A stretch of 40,381 bases of DNA from Acidobacteriota bacterium (GTDB taxonomy: Bacteria > Acidobacteriota > Vicinamibacteria > Fen-336). The notes under the pieces were generated by a model. It was not told the DNA's origin. It worked only from the letters and a program-made list of their open reading frames with translations, and made no database searches. Shown piece after piece: positions 1-11,100 of this stretch. Numbering within the stretch: position 1 is the stretch's first letter; each line of letters starts with the position of its first letter. The translations under genes were made by a program, and so were the position numbers. The stretch lies in contig JAJDNV010000018.1 in the NCBI GenBank assembly GCA_022340545.1, forward strand, positions 1 through 40,381, written 5' to 3'.

Positions 1-674
1 CCCCCACCCCGGCCCGCCTCGATGAAGCTGTCCTGGGGCCGGGTGTAAAGCGCGTACTTCCCGTCGACGAACTCGGGGTGGAGGACGACGTTGCGCTGCT
101 GGGCCGACCGGGACTTGAGGTCGGGCAACCTCTCCCACTTCACCAGGTCCTTCGTGCGCGCGATACCCGCCTGGGCCACCGCCGCCGAGAGGTCGCCCGC
201 GGATGCGGCCGGATCCCGGCGCTCGGCGCAGAAGACACCGTAGACCCAGCCGTCCTCGTGGACGGTGAGACGCACGTCGTAGATGTTCGTCTCGGCGGCG
301 TCCACCTCCGGCATCACGACGGGGTGATCCCGGAAGCGGAAGCCGTCCACCCCGGTCTCGCTCTCGGCCACCGCGAAGAAGCTCTTCCGATCCGCCCCCT
401 CGACGCGGGCCACGAGGCAGATCCTCCCCTGCCACTCGATCGCCCCGACGTTGAAGGCCGCGTTCACCCCGAGGCGCTCCAGCAGGAGGGGATTGCGCTC
501 CCGGTCGAGGTCGTAGCGCCAGAAGAGGGGCGTGTGGTCCGCGGTGAGAACCGGGTGCTCCCAACGGTCGACGACACCGTTGCCGTCCTTCACCCGCCGG
601 TTCTTCCGCTCGATCAGCTCCAGGTGCCGGTCGATCTTCCGGCGCAGGGTCTTCTCGAAGTCGAAGCGGGGCAT
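1..674 (-). CDS. GH130 glycoside phosphorylase, probable 4-O-beta-D-mannosyl-D-glucose phosphorylase (3' end outside window)
   Basis: I translated this from the minus strand; the ORF track does not list it because the stop lies beyond the window. The visible N-terminal ~224 residues contain the family blocks [31 protein letters not shown] and [20 protein letters not shown], which closely match GH130 subfamily 1 mannosylglucose phosphorylases (usual length ~390 aa). The Asp in NIYD (about residue 133) corresponds to the family's general acid. By family knowledge the enzyme phosphorolyses Man-beta-1,4-Glc to mannose 1-phosphate and glucose in the cytoplasm. The ATG has a good ribosome site (GGGAGG, 6 nt upstream). 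It starts 55 bp after the stop of the TPR/FG-GAP gene, so it may be the last gene of that operon. The family call is firm; exact substrate is inferred. Confidence 0.88.
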   Translation of the reverse strand, partial: MPRFDFEKTLRRKIDRHLELIERKNRRVKDGNGVVDRWEHPVLTADHTPLFWRYDLDRERNPLLLERLGVNAAFNVGAIEWQGRICLVARVEGADRKSFFAVAESETGVDGFRFRDHPVVMPEVDAAETNIYDVRLTVHEDGWVYGVFCAERRDPAASAGDLSAAVAQAGIARTKDLVKWERLPDLKSRSAQQRNVVLHPEFVDGKYALYTRPQDSFIEAGRGG

Positions 675-729
675 CTCGATCCTCCCCACGGTGCGCGCAC
701 GCGGTGCGCTCCGGCCCAGCCCGCCGAGA

Positions 730-3700
730 CTATGGCCGTCCCGCCGAGGTGTCAACGGACGCTGGGGCCTGTTCGCCCGACCAGGTCGCCTGCCGGCGAA
801 ACCGCGCCGCCAGCTCGAGCGGCACGAGCGGTCGGGCCACGACGCGGGTGTTGTGACGCGCCTGCCGCTCGTCGCGGAGGGCGAGCGCCGGCGGCCGCGC
901 CGACGCCGTGTACGGATAGCTCGTCATGCCGTGGTAGGGCAGCGGCAGGACGACGTCGGGGCTGGCGGAGTTGATGTCCATCTCCTTGCTGAAGCCGTCG
1001 CCCAGCAGCAGGAAGGTCCGCACGTCTCCCGCCCCGGGAGCGGGCAGCGCCGGGAACGAGAGGCTGATCTCGTCCCCGGGCTTCGCCACGACGAACAGAT
1101 CGTCCGTCCCTCTCAGCAGCGTCCGGACGTCGCCCTCCGCGGTGTAGCGGCCCGGCATCACCTTCCATGGCGAGGCCCAGCTCACCCTCGCGTAGTCGAA
1201 GGAGAGGGGGCCCTTGCCGTCCACGAAGGACTCCGCCGAGAACCCCCGCTCGCCGAGGCGTGCCACGACGGGGTCGAGGACGACCGGCTCGAGAGCGGGC
1301 CGGTCCGCTGCCTCCCCCACCGCGATCCGGTCCCAGTAGACGCGCATGTTCGTGACGAGTCGCACCCGGGCCGTGGGCCCCAGCGACACCGAGGAAAGGT
1401 CGACCACCACGGTCTGCGGCCGGCCCACCGGGATCCCGACGTCCGGGACCGCAACCTCCCAGCGTCCGGGCGAGGTCTCCACCTCGAGCCGCGGGGGCTG
1501 GAGCCCGAGGCCCATCTGGGAGGCGGCCACGTTGTCGCTCGAGAACGCGTAGTCGGTCCAGCCGGTGAGCAGGAGGATCCGGTGGGTCGCCGGGAGCCGG
1601 GCGAGATCCAGGGTGAGGGCGTGCTCGGCAGCGTAGCCGCGGATGCGGTGAAGGGCAAAGCCCTCGACGAACCGCTGGTCGGTCGAACGCGCCCGATCGG
1701 TCGCGTCCGCGCCCGAGGCGTCGAGGACACGGGGTACCCGCGCGTCCTTCACGGCAAAGAGGCGGAACTCCTTCGGCGTCCCGGTCATACCCTCGTCGGG
1801 GTAGACCTCGACGTCGGCCGGGTGCTCGACGGCGAGGAGCCGGACCCGGTCGAGGTAGAGCACCTCCTCCAGCTCGTTCGTCACCCGCAGCTCGTAGCGT
1901 CCGTCCCGGGGCCGGAGCTGGGAGGGTGACAGCCGCACGTATTCCACCGGGTCGGGGTGGCTCCGGACTCCCGGGGCCACCCAATAGCCCATCTCGCCCG
2001 CCCCGAGGAAGTCAGTGACAAACGCGAACCGCTCGCCGTCCCAGGCGTAGAGATAGGGACAGGACGAGGGCTTGCGGTCGAGCTCCTGAAGGTGGGTGAC
2101 GGTTCGAGTCCCCTCCCGGGTCACGTTCGGAAACTCGGTCTCGGTCTGGACGATGCCCGAGACCCAGATCACCCGGACGGTGTCGGGGGCGGGGCGGGGT
2201 CCAAGGCCGAAGACGACGTCGGCGGGGGCCGCCATCGGCACCGCGGCCGAGGTCTCGATCTTCTGCTTCAGGCTCCCCGCTCGCAGGGTGACCTTCGCCC
2301 CGACCGCCCCCTCATTGGACACGCGGCCCTCGAGGTCCACCGCGAACGAGTGGTTGAGGCTCCCGCCCTCGTTCACCCACAAGCGGGTCTCGGCCGGCGC
2401 AGCCACTAGGATGTCGGCGTCACCGTCGCCGTCGAGATCGGCGATGCCGAGGGCCGCCGGCCGAGACCGGCGCAGGTCCCCGGGGAAGGTGGGGTCGGTC
2501 ACGTCCGCCCACGTGCTCCCCAGGTTCCGGAAGAGGCGAGGCCCTTGGTCCGTGATGACAAGGAGGTCGAGGAGGCCGTCGTTGTCGTAGTCAAACGCCT
2601 GCATCGCATGGCCCCCCCCCGAACCCTCGGGCCCCGGGGTCAGGACGAAGGCTCCGCGACCGTCGCTCAGGGCCAGGGTGGCCACCGCCCCATCCGTCCC
2701 GAGGACGAGGTCCGGGAAGAAGTCCTTGTTCAGGTCCCCGGCGGCGATGCTGCGGAACGGCCCGCTCGCCTCGAGGCCGACCCGGGCGGCCACGTCCTCG
2801 AAGCTCCCGTTCCTCAGGTTGCGGAAGAGCAGGGGCGCCCGCGCGCGACGTAGCACCACGAGGTCCAGGTCGCGCCCGTTGTCGAAGTCGGTGGGCACCA
2901 CGGCCACGGGCTCACCCTCGACGGCAACGCCGGCCTCGTCGCTCACGTCGGCAAAGGTCCCGTCGCCGTTATTCCGAAGGAGCAGACCGGGCACGAACAC
3001 GTCGAGATCCCCGTCGTGGTCCACGTCGGCGAAGGCGGCGGTGGCGGGGAGGCCCTCTCTTCCCGGAAGGCCGGCCGTCTCCGTGGCGTCCGCGAAGTGT
3101 CCGCCCCCCTCGTTGTGGTAGAGCGCCATCCCCTCCGGCCGCACGACGAGGAGGTCGACCTGCCCGTCGTTGTCATAGTCCCCACCGACCGCGGCCCGCG
3201 CCGGGCCCACCACCCCCGAGGCCGGGGTCACGTCCGTGAACCGGCCCCCTTCGTTCTTCAGGAGGCGCACGGTCTTTCCGCCCGCCTCGACGACGTCGAG
3301 ACGACCATCGCCGTCCAGGTCGGCCAGGGCGAGGGTCACCGCCGAGCCGGCGTCGGCGCGCGAGGGCACGGCCCCTTCGTCCCCGGAACGGAAGCTCACC
3401 TTCGGTGTCCTCCGGTCCACCAACTCGTCCTCGGCCCCGGTCGAGGCGACGGCCTCCGCGTACCGCCCCTGCTCGAGGTAGACCTTCCCGAAGCTGGTGT
3501 GCGCGGGGTTCGCGCGGAGCGCCTGGAAGTGCTTCATCGCCTCCATCGCCTCCTCGCGCCGCCCCGCCCGGCCGAGGGCCATAGCCCGGCTGTAGGCGGC
3601 GGAGGCGTTGACGGGGTCGGCCCGGGCGGCGACGTCGAGCACGGGCAGCGCCTCGTCGTAGCGCCCCTCGTCCACGAGGAGCTGGCCGTACACGAGGTTG

Positions 3701-4122
3701 GCACCAAAGTCGGTGGGATCGGCGGCGAGGACCTTCCGCAGATGGGATGCCGCGACCTGTGGTTCGTCCTCCAGACGCGCGGTCAGGGCGAGGATGTAGT
3801 GGAGGGGGAGCGACTCCGGCTGCCGGGCCAGGGCCTCGGTGGCGGCCGCCTTCGCCGCGGGCAGGTCGGGGATGTAGAAGAGGGCGATCGCACGGTTGAC
3901 CCGGGCGAGCGCGAAGTCGGGATCGGCCTCGAGCGCTCGGGCGAAGGCCTCCGCCGCCTCCTTGTGGTTGTACTGCTCGAGGAAGGCCACGCCCAGGTTG
4001 TTCTCGCGGTAGGCCGCCTCCCGGGCCGCGTCGGTCTCGGGAGCAGCGACAACGACCGCCCACCCCAGCCCCACGGCGAGAAGGAGCAGCAGGACGGCCG
4101 TCGTAGAGTGTCGGATCATCAT
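730..4122 (-). CDS. Secreted TPR / FG-GAP (VCBS) / ASPIC-UnbV repeat protein, 1130 aa
   Basis: I start at the ATGATG overlapping the stop of the upstream gene (ATGA junction), not at the 4395 start of the ORF track. The chosen start gives a signal peptide ([18 protein letters not shown]); the longer start gives Arg/Pro-rich junk. Domains in order: signal ~1-25; about six TPR units ~30-230; seven FG-GAP-like beta-propeller blades ~245-610 with calcium-type D-x-D-x-D-G loops ([40 protein letters not shown]); an ASPIC/UnbV-like module ~620-710 ([15 protein letters not shown]); then a ~400-residue beta-rich C-terminal region of no assigned function. Such proteins are abundant in Acidobacteria and Planctomycetes and are thought to act as extracytoplasmic binding scaffolds. 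No catalytic function is visible. Confidence 0.85.
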   Translation of the reverse strand: MMIRHSTTAVLLLLLAVGLGWAVVVAAPETDAAREAAYRENNLGVAFLEQYNHKEAAEAFARALEADPDFALARVNRAIALFYIPDLPAAKAAATEALARQPESLPLHYILALTARLEDEPQVAASHLRKVLAADPTDFGANLVYGQLLVDEGRYDEALPVLDVAARADPVNASAAYSRAMALGRAGRREEAMEAMKHFQALRANPAHTSFGKVYLEQGRYAEAVASTGAEDELVDRRTPKVSFRSGDEGAVPSRADAGSAVTLALADLDGDGRLDVVEAGGKTVRLLKNEGGRFTDVTPASGVVGPARAAVGGDYDNDGQVDLLVVRPEGMALYHNEGGGHFADATETAGLPGREGLPATAAFADVDHDGDLDVFVPGLLLRNNGDGTFADVSDEAGVAVEGEPVAVVPTDFDNGRDLDLVVLRRARAPLLFRNLRNGSFEDVAARVGLEASGPFRSIAAGDLNKDFFPDLVLGTDGAVATLALSDGRGAFVLTPGPEGSGGGHAMQAFDYDNDGLLDLLVITDQGPRLFRNLGSTWADVTDPTFPGDLRRSRPAALGIADLDGDGDADILVAAPAETRLWVNEGGSLNHSFAVDLEGRVSNEGAVGAKVTLRAGSLKQKIETSAAVPMAAPADVVFGLGPRPAPDTVRVIWVSGIVQTETEFPNVTREGTRTVTHLQELDRKPSSCPYLYAWDGERFAFVTDFLGAGEMGYWVAPGVRSHPDPVEYVRLSPSQLRPRDGRYELRVTNELEEVLYLDRVRLLAVEHPADVEVYPDEGMTGTPKEFRLFAVKDARVPRVLDASGADATDRARSTDQRFVEGFALHRIRGYAAEHALTLDLARLPATHRILLLTGWTDYAFSSDNVAASQMGLGLQPPRLEVETSPGRWEVAVPDVGIPVGRPQTVVVDLSSVSLGPTARVRLVTNMRVYWDRIAVGEAADRPALEPVVLDPVVARLGERGFSAESFVDGKGPLSFDYARVSWASPWKVMPGRYTAEGDVRTLLRGTDDLFVVAKPGDEISLSFPALPAPGAGDVRTFLLLGDGFSKEMDINSASPDVVLPLPYHGMTSYPYTASARPPALALRDERQARHNTRVVARPLVPLELAARFRRQATWSGEQAPASVDTSAGRP

Positions 4123-5357
4123 CTCCCCTCGCCTGTCAGCGGCCGCAGCCGACCCCGCGCCCAGGCCGCGAGGCCCACCGGACCCTCGTTCTGCCCGAGC
4201 GCGTTCCACCGAACGGTCCCGGCCACACCCGGCCGGGGCGCGAGCGCCCGGACCGCGTCGCGGATCCGCACGCGGTTCAGGCCCGCGCGGCGCACCGCGT
4301 CGGCCGCGAGATGCACCGCGTCGTACGACCAGGCCGCAGCGTGGTCCGGTGGTTCTCTCCAACGATTCTCGTACACTCGAGCGAAAGAATCCCACTCGGC
4401 CGAGGGCTCCCAGAGAAGGGGCACCACGACCCCCTCGGCCGATTCCCCGGCCCGCCGGGCGAAGGCGTTGAGGGCCAGGGTTGGTCCCCCGATCAACGCG
4501 CCCGCGAATCCTCGCCCACGCAGTGCGACCACGAGGCGGGCCGCCGCCTCCGCCGGGGCCAACACGACGATGGCCTCGGGCCGGCTCGTGAGCAGCCGAG
4601 CGGCCAGGGGGCCGAGGTCACCCCCGCGGGGATCGAACTCCAGCAGCGTGGCCGGGGTGAGCCGCCGGGCAGAGAGGGCCCGACGGAGCTCGACGAGGGC
4701 CGCGTGGGCATCGTGCTCCGCCGCCGCGGCGATCGCGAACGGCCCACCGGCCGCCGCCGTGGTCAGGACCCCGGCCAGCACCGGAGCCTGGGCTCGGTCC
4801 GACGGCAGGCAGGAGAACATCCAGGGGACACTCGCCATGTGCGCGGTCTCGTCGGTGCTGCCGCTGCTCACCAACGTGACGCGGGCCTTGAGTGCGACCT
4901 GCTCGGCGAGGTGGGCGGCGGCGCCGTCGATGGCGCCGAGGATGGCCCAGGCGCCGCGATCGAAGACCATCCGCGTGACCTGGACGACCCCCGTTCCCCA
5001 CGGGTTGCTCGACCAGCCGGAGACCAGGCGAAAGGGGCGCCCCTGGTGGCCTCCCTTCTCGTTCAGCTCCTCCAGCGCAAGAATGGCCCCTCGCCAGAAG
5101 TCGCCACCGGTGGGGTCGTCGGGATCGCCGGGGCCAAACCACCCGAGCACGACCTCTTCGACCTCCGGCTCCGGGATCTCGCGGCCGGGTCCAAGGTACT
5201 CGAGGGGAGCCTCCCCCGTCTCCTTGTAGGGCAGAACCTGCGGCAACGTGACGGTGTCCGGCTCCGCGCACCGCGCTGCGGCCGGTCCGAGACTCGCGGC
5301 GACGAACACGCCAAACGCAAGAACCACCCCGACGTGGATCACGGCTCTGGTGCTCAC
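4119..5357 (-). CDS. Periplasmic solute-binding protein, Peripla_BP_6 / LivK-like (412 aa)
   Basis: The N-terminus is a signal peptide (VGVVLAFGVFVAASLGPAAARC). The rest has the type I periplasmic-binding fold of branched-chain amino-acid/amide receptors: GWFGPGDP near the start of lobe 1, GAILALEELNEKGG, and WAILGAIDGAAAHLAEQVALKA. It is a paralogue of the next protein upstream; both share an unusual pre-domain motif (LGPGREIPEPE here, YGAGRAIPEPE there) and an end region LNRVRIRDAVRAL versus LNRAKIRDVIAHM. The gene lies 22 bp after the 5380-6870 gene and overlaps the following TPR/FG-GAP gene by ATGA. No ABC permease or ATPase is nearby, so it may act as a ligand sensor or as a partner of the cytochrome/propeller proteins. 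The ligand cannot be read from the sequence. Confidence 0.85.
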   Translation of the reverse strand: MSTRAVIHVGVVLAFGVFVAASLGPAAARCAEPDTVTLPQVLPYKETGEAPLEYLGPGREIPEPEVEEVVLGWFGPGDPDDPTGGDFWRGAILALEELNEKGGHQGRPFRLVSGWSSNPWGTGVVQVTRMVFDRGAWAILGAIDGAAAHLAEQVALKARVTLVSSGSTDETAHMASVPWMFSCLPSDRAQAPVLAGVLTTAAAGGPFAIAAAAEHDAHAALVELRRALSARRLTPATLLEFDPRGGDLGPLAARLLTSRPEAIVVLAPAEAAARLVVALRGRGFAGALIGGPTLALNAFARRAGESAEGVVVPLLWEPSAEWDSFARVYENRWREPPDHAAAWSYDAVHLAADAVRRAGLNRVRIRDAVRALAPRPGVAGTVRWNALGQNEGPVGLAAWARGRLRPLTGEGR

Positions 5358-5379
5358 GGTATCGCCGGGACTCGCGGCC

Positions 5380-6870
5380 TCACCGGACGGTCGCAGCCGT
5401 CGCCTGCTCGCGGCTCAGCCGATCTCGCGGGGGGATGTCGCCACGCGGGATCCCCAGATCCTTCCGGGAGTAGTAGACCCATCGCCCGTCCTCGTATCTG
5501 GCCAGATAGGTCTCGGCCACGTCGTCGAGGGCGGCGGAGAGCTGGATGTCACCGGTGACGCCCGGCCAGGGATAGGGCATGTGGGCGATGACGTCGCGGA
5601 TCTTGGCCCGGTTGAGCCCGACGGCCTGTATGGCCCACAGCAGGAGGTTCATGCCGTCGTAGGCGTGGGCGGCGTAGGTCTCGGGCTCCATCCCGAACCG
5701 CTCGCGGTAGGCCCTCCGGAAGCGCTCGAGCCGGGGGCTCTTGCGCTCGGGGTTCCAGGGGAAGCCGGCGATGACCCCCTCTGCATTGTGGCCCGCGATC
5801 TCGGCGAACTCCTCGGAGACCGTGCGGTCGCAACCGAAGAAGGGCTGCTCCATCCCCATCTCACGCATCTGGTTCAGGATGCGAGCCCCTTCCACCGCGT
5901 CGCCCCAGTGGACGACGGCGTCCGGGTTCACCGCCTTCACCCTCTCGAGCTCCAGCGAGAAGTCGGTCTGCCCCACCATGTAGGCCATCTCGATGGGGTT
6001 CGGGTGGCCCATGCGCCGGCTGCTGTCGCGCACCTCGCGGACCCCGAACCGGCCGTAGCGGTTGCTGGCCCGGATGATGGCCACCTTCTGGAGGCCCAGC
6101 TTTCGGTACCAGTAGTCGGCGAGCAGGTAGGCCTGCTGGCGATCGTCGCTGATGACCCGCACCACCCAGGGGATGTTGGTCTCGATGAAGGTGGGGTCGG
6201 TGTCCCCGGAGTTGATGATCACGATCTCGGCCTTGAGGGCCACGCGGATCGCGATGTGGCTGTTGGCCCCGTCGATGGTGCCGAGGATCCCCCAGACCCT
6301 GTCCTTGTAGGCCATCTTCACGATCTCGTTGCCGGAGGCCCCCCACAGCCCGTTGTCGTTGCTCACCACCAGCTCGAAGGGGATCTTGCGCTTGAGATAG
6401 CCCCCCCGCTCGTTCCACTGCTCGACGGCCAGCCGTGCCCCCTGAAGCATGGGAATGCCCAGAGACTCCTCGTGGCTCTTGCCGCCGGTGGCCACCGAGA
6501 CGGTCTGCATGATGGGCCCGATGAAGCCCACCTTGACGGTGTCGAGGTCCTCGGGCTCGGGGATCGCCCGGCCGGCCCCGTAGTACTGCATCTGGAGGAG
6601 GAAGTTCTCCTTCCAGGGCTGCACCCCCCCGAATGGCTCCACGTCGACGGATGTCAGGGCGTAGTTCTCGTCCTTCTGCAGCTCCAGGTCGGGGGCCCGG
6701 TGGGCCCCGGCCGCGTCGATCTTCGCCACGAGCGCCAGGAGCTTGGGGTCGTCCAGGGGGATCCAGTCCGGTCCCTCGCCCCCCGCTCCCGTCTCCCTCT
6801 CGGCCGGGGTGACGGTCAAGGCCGATGCGAGCAGTCCGACCGAGATCGCGAGGATGAGCTGGCGTCGCAT
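5380..6870 (-). CDS. Periplasmic solute-binding protein, Peripla_BP_6 / LivK-like (496 aa)
   Basis: An N-terminal signal sequence (MRRQLILAISVGLLASALTV) is followed by a ~90-residue segment before the binding fold (PDWIPLDDPKLLALVAKI..). The fold itself has VKVGFIGPI, GARLAVEQWNERGGY, WGILGTIDGANSHIAIRVALKAE, AYMVGQTDFSLELERVKAVNPDAVVHWG and AAHAYDGMNLLLWAIQAVG. These are typical of Peripla_BP_6 amide/branched-chain amino-acid receptors, though the protein is longer than the usual ~380-400 aa because of the N-terminal extension. It starts 2 bp downstream of the propeller gene stop and precedes its shorter paralogue. PQQ-dependent alcohol oxidation systems also pair an orphan binding protein of this fold with a propeller protein, a possible analogy only. 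The ligand is unknown. Confidence 0.86.
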   Translation of the reverse strand: MRRQLILAISVGLLASALTVTPAERETGAGGEGPDWIPLDDPKLLALVAKIDAAGAHRAPDLELQKDENYALTSVDVEPFGGVQPWKENFLLQMQYYGAGRAIPEPEDLDTVKVGFIGPIMQTVSVATGGKSHEESLGIPMLQGARLAVEQWNERGGYLKRKIPFELVVSNDNGLWGASGNEIVKMAYKDRVWGILGTIDGANSHIAIRVALKAEIVIINSGDTDPTFIETNIPWVVRVISDDRQQAYLLADYWYRKLGLQKVAIIRASNRYGRFGVREVRDSSRRMGHPNPIEMAYMVGQTDFSLELERVKAVNPDAVVHWGDAVEGARILNQMREMGMEQPFFGCDRTVSEEFAEIAGHNAEGVIAGFPWNPERKSPRLERFRRAYRERFGMEPETYAAHAYDGMNLLLWAIQAVGLNRAKIRDVIAHMPYPWPGVTGDIQLSAALDDVAETYLARYEDGRWVYYSRKDLGIPRGDIPPRDRLSREQATAATVR

Positions 6871-6872
6871 CT

Positions 6873-8093
6873 CTACCTCCCTTCGTCCTCGGCGGCGCCG
6901 TCGCCACCCTCGGCGTGGCCGGCTGCCGCCTCGGCCCCCGGGGCCCCGGGGGCCGGAGGCCCGTACGCGTAGAGCCGTCGCTCCCGCAGACCCGGGTAGT
7001 ATCCCTCACCGATCGCCAGGGCGAGCCCCTCGCCGGTTCCCACCCACAGGTCGTTCCCGTCGATGTCGGCGGCGATGGTGAAGCTGTGGGTGAGGGAGAT
7101 CGGCATGTCCACCAGCTCCACGACCTCGCCGCTCTTGGTGACCCTCGCCCGGCCCCGCCCGGTGTCGGGGTCACGGGTGTAGACGACCCAGGTGTCCCCG
7201 GGCCCGTCGGTGATGATCCCGAGGCCTTTGTCCGTGCAGTAGAGGGCCTCCTGGGCGCTGCGGCCCTTCACGAAGTTGACGAAGTCCGACGGCATCCCGC
7301 CGTCCTGCTCGGCGTAGCCCTTCCAATGCCGCCCGTCGTACCGGGTGCCGCCGAAGTACGTCGAGACCCAGAGGACCCCGTCGACGAAGTCGGCTCCGGT
7401 AGTGATCACGTGGTTGATGCCGTCGTCGCGGTAGAGATCGATCTCCATCTCTCCGTCCGGGTCGACGTACTCCTTCCAGCGCTCGGTCGCGACGTCGAAC
7501 TCGAGGACGCCGCTCCCCCACACCGCCAGGTGGATCTTGCCGTCGGCGTAGTCGACGCCGTAGTTCCAGATCTCCTCCATGGGCGCGTTCTTCTCGGTGA
7601 AGATCGCCCACTCGCCCGTGCGGGTGTTGTAGCGCGAGGCCCCGGCGGTCGTGGCCGCCCAGACGTTGTCGTGCTCGACGGCCACGCCGTAGACGACGTC
7701 GTTCACCAGCCCGCTGTTGAGCTGGTGCCAGTGGTCGAAGCGCCCCCCGGAGAGCCGGGCCAGCCCCCCGCCGAACAGACCAAGCCAGACGTCACCGGTG
7801 TTGGGGTCGACGTCGATGGCGGTGACCGCCCGCCAGGGCAGCCCGTCCTCCTCCTTCCAGGTCTTCACCACCTTCCCGGAAGGCGTGTCGATGAGGGCGA
7901 GCCCGTCCTCGGTGCCCACCCAGACCCGGGGGCCGTCGACCTTGACCGAGTAGATGTGGTCGTTGGGCAGGCCGTCCTCGGTCGTGAAGTGCTTCCACTT
8001 CGTGTAGACGTACGGCAGCTCCTCCGCACCTGCGGCGGGGACAAGAACGAGGACCGCCAGTGCCGCCATCAGCAGTGCGATCCGTGGCTTCAT
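6873..8093 (-). CDS. Secreted beta-propeller protein of the two-component-regulator (Reg_prop) type, 406 aa
   Basis: A signal peptide (MKPRIALLMAALAVLVLVPAAGAEE) leads into propeller blades built from Reg_prop-like units: FTTEDGLPNDHIYSVKVDG, VWVGTEDGLALID, VWLGLFGGGLARL, VWAATTAGASRYN, LWVSTYFGGTRYDG and LWVGTGEGLALAIG. The family is best known as the periplasmic sensor propeller of hybrid two-component systems, but here no transmembrane segment, histidine kinase or DNA-binding domain follows. The chain ends in an Ala/Gly/Pro-rich, Glu-rich tail (~375-406). It is therefore a stand-alone extracytoplasmic propeller. It lies 26 bp downstream of the decahaem gene and 2 bp upstream of the solute-binding-protein gene, within the same operon. 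It probably binds a ligand or protein; no enzyme motif is visible. Confidence 0.85.
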   Translation of the reverse strand: MKPRIALLMAALAVLVLVPAAGAEELPYVYTKWKHFTTEDGLPNDHIYSVKVDGPRVWVGTEDGLALIDTPSGKVVKTWKEEDGLPWRAVTAIDVDPNTGDVWLGLFGGGLARLSGGRFDHWHQLNSGLVNDVVYGVAVEHDNVWAATTAGASRYNTRTGEWAIFTEKNAPMEEIWNYGVDYADGKIHLAVWGSGVLEFDVATERWKEYVDPDGEMEIDLYRDDGINHVITTGADFVDGVLWVSTYFGGTRYDGRHWKGYAEQDGGMPSDFVNFVKGRSAQEALYCTDKGLGIITDGPGDTWVVYTRDPDTGRGRARVTKSGEVVELVDMPISLTHSFTIAADIDGNDLWVGTGEGLALAIGEGYYPGLRERRLYAYGPPAPGAPGAEAAAGHAEGGDGAAEDEGR

Positions 8094-8119
8094 CTCGAAT
8101 CCTCTCCCATGGAAATGCG

Positions 8120-11100
8120 CTAGAGGGTCTTCAGGTACTCGATCAGGTCGTTGAGCTGGTCCTTCGTCATGTCGTTCGTGACCCCGTGCCGGTCGTAGGG
8201 GTTGTGGCGCGTCCAGATCTCCTCGAGGGTCGGGGCGATCCCGTTGTGCAGGTAGGGGGCGGAGTCGTAGATGTTGTTCAGGTGGGGAACGTCGAAGACC
8301 CCTTCACGATCGAGGGGATGCTGTGTCCCCACATTGTGCTGGGTCCGGTCGGTGTAGTAGGGCGCGAAGTGGCAGTGGACGCACCGCTCGGTCGGCGCGA
8401 GCTCCCGTCCGTCGTTGGCGTACGCCCGCTCGAAGATCCTCTTGCCCCGCCGCTGGGCCTCGGTCAGCTCCGCTCCGAGGGGCCGGTAGCGGTTCGGGGG
8501 CCGAGGCACGGTCACGGTGTAGTCGTTCAGGGCCTGAAGCTCTCCCGGCGTGAAGGGGTCGATGCGCGTGAAGAAGACCGCGAGCCGAGCCCCGCACTGC
8601 CGGGCCAGGCTCACGTTCGTCCCCTCCCACTTGAAGGGGTCGGTGTCGTAGATGCCGCGCAGCGTCCGGTTGTCGACCGGGCTCACGCCGATGCCGTCCG
8701 GCTCGATGTCGTAGGTGAGCCCGTCGACGTGACCGTCGGGGTGGCAGGTGTGGCACGAGAACTGACGCTGGAACGCGATGTTCGCGCTGTGAAAGAGCTG
8801 CTCCCCCCAGCGGATGTGGGTGGCCACCCTCGGTCCTCCGAGATCCACCCGCGCTACCGGCTCCCACGCTTCGGCGTCGATGACGGTGAGCGAGTCGTCG
8901 AGCGCGTTCGCGACCCAGGCCGTGTGCCCGTCCGGCGCGAAGGTGACTCCCCGTGGGCTGTTCTTCGTGGGCACGTGGGCGCTCACGAATGCCAGTGACT
9001 GGCCGAGGTGGTTGGGGAGCACCTCGCGTCGCTCCTCGTCACCGGCCCCGCGGACCAGGGCCACCAGCTTCTCGAGGTCGATGACCGCCACGCTATCGGT
9101 GCCCGAGCTCGTCACCAGCGCCGTGCGCCCGTCCGGCGAGAAGGCAACGTCGGCCACGTCAGCGAAGTAGTGATTGGGCTCGTCGAGCAGAAGTTGATCG
9201 ACGCGCCCGTCCGCCCACAGAAGCCCGATGCCGTTCGTGATCGTCCAGCCCTGGAGGATCCGGGTCATCGGCACCAGGTTCTTGGTTCGGTTGAGGGTGA
9301 CGAGCGCGTAGTCACCGCTCGGATGCCAATCCACCCCCATGAGCAGGTTGGCCCCCGGGACCACCCAGCGGTCGTCGATCCGGCCGTCGGCCCCCACCAC
9401 CGTGACCTCCGACATCGAGGGCCTGCGGAACCCGACGAAACGGGAGAGCGCGTTGGTGACGAGGACGCGCTCGCCCCCGGGCGAGAGGGAGACCGACCAG
9501 GGATCGCGGCTGGCGGGCAACCGCCGTTTCTCTTCGCCGCTCTCGATGTCGATCACCGACACGCTGTCGCCGGCGGTGTTGGCGACGAAGAGCGTCCGGC
9601 CGGTCCGATCGGTCAGCAGCCCGTGGGGTTCATCGCCCACCGGGATCGTCCGGACCACCCGGCGTGCCGCGACGTCGATGACCGACACCGAATCGTCCAG
9701 ACGGTTGCTCACGTACGCCCGGCGACCCTCGGGGCCGAAGGCCACGTCGTGGGCGTGTCCGCCGACCTTGATCTCGGCGACCTTCTGCCGTCTCTTGGCG
9801 TCGACCACCACGACCGTGCCCGAGGATTCGCAGGCCACGTACACCTCGCCCCCGTCCGGGGTGAAGGCGAGGTTGACGGGCGTCTTGTACTCGACCTCCA
9901 GCGAGGCCCGCACCTTCGCTCGGCGCTCCTCTCCGGAGAGGGCCTCGGGGCTGTAGCGAGCCGCCTCGAGGACGCTCTCGGGAACGTCGTGCGCGGCGGA
10001 AACCAACGACCCGCCGTTCGCCCGTGGTCCTCCCCCGTTGTTCCGTCCCGCGTCGGCCGATCCGGACGACGCCAGCGGATGGGCGATGGCCGCGCTCGCG
10101 GCTTCAAAGTCGAAGCCCTTCCCGTGGGCATCCTCGTGGCAGCGGGCACAGGTCTCCTCGGTCAGCGGGAGAAGACCTGCCTTCCGCGCGGCCACGGGGT
10201 CCCGCATGACACCCTCGGGGCTGTACTCGCTCCCCGCCCCGTGGCACGACTCGCAGCCCACACCCTCCATGGGGCTGAACGACTCGAGGGCGGCCACGCT
10301 TCTCCCCCCTCCCGTCACGTGACACCTCAGACAGGCCGGGGACGTCTGTGGGGCCTCGTCGACGCCCATCTCCTTCGCCCGCTGTCGGGCCGCGGGGGTC
10401 GACAGCGACGCGTAGGCTCGAGCGTGGGGGCTCAGGCGCCAGAGGCTGTACTGGTAGCCCATCATCGGCCCGCGATGACATTCCCCGCATGTGTGTGTTC
10501 CGGTGAAGTGGGGGCCGGCGTCGGAGAGTCCCTCGGTCGAGCCCGCCCTCAGCGGGCTCCCCGGGGTCTCGGCTCCCCCCTCCGGGATCGGGTGGGACAG
10601 CCTCTCCCAGGCCTCGTCGACGTCGACCTTCGGCGTGTTGTGGACGGCCACGTGCGAGCCCTTGACGTAGTGGCAGACCTCGCAGTCCCGCTTCGTGAAC
10701 TTGCGCAGCCCCGCCCGCATGGCCGCCTGCGGGTCACCCATCACCAACATGTACTCGCTGCCGGGTCCGTGGCACTTCTCGCACTGCACGCCGTCCTCGA
10801 GGCGGAACCCCTCCACCCGCTCCCACTCCTCGGCGTCGGCGGCGGTGGCGTGACAACCGAGGCAGATGGGCGACTCCTCCGGGACGTCGGTGATCCCCGA
10901 GAGGCGGGCCATCTCCTTGGCCTCGGGCAGGGCCAGGGACGCCCAGGCCTTCGCGTGAGAGCTCAGGAGCCAGTGGCTGTACTGGTTGCCGGTACCGTGG
11001 CCCTCGTGGCATTCGGCGCACGCCAGGGCTCCAACGTAGACCGGCTGCTTCTCCGCCTGAGCGTGGGCGATGGCGCCGGCGACGGCGAACGCCGCTCCCA

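Noticed and set aside
4123-4395. N-terminal extension of the TPR/FG-GAP ORF
   Set aside because: It overlaps the upstream binding-protein gene, is Arg/Pro-rich, and hides the signal peptide that begins at the ATGA-coupled start 4122.
3016-5229. 737-aa plus-strand ORF (and similar long antisense ORFs such as 9008-11176 +, 27760-30015 +, 24946-26868 -, 30126-33014 -)
   Set aside because: They are antisense to clear genes, rich in Arg/Gly/His/Pro/Val with no domain motifs; they are by-products of high GC at third codon positions.
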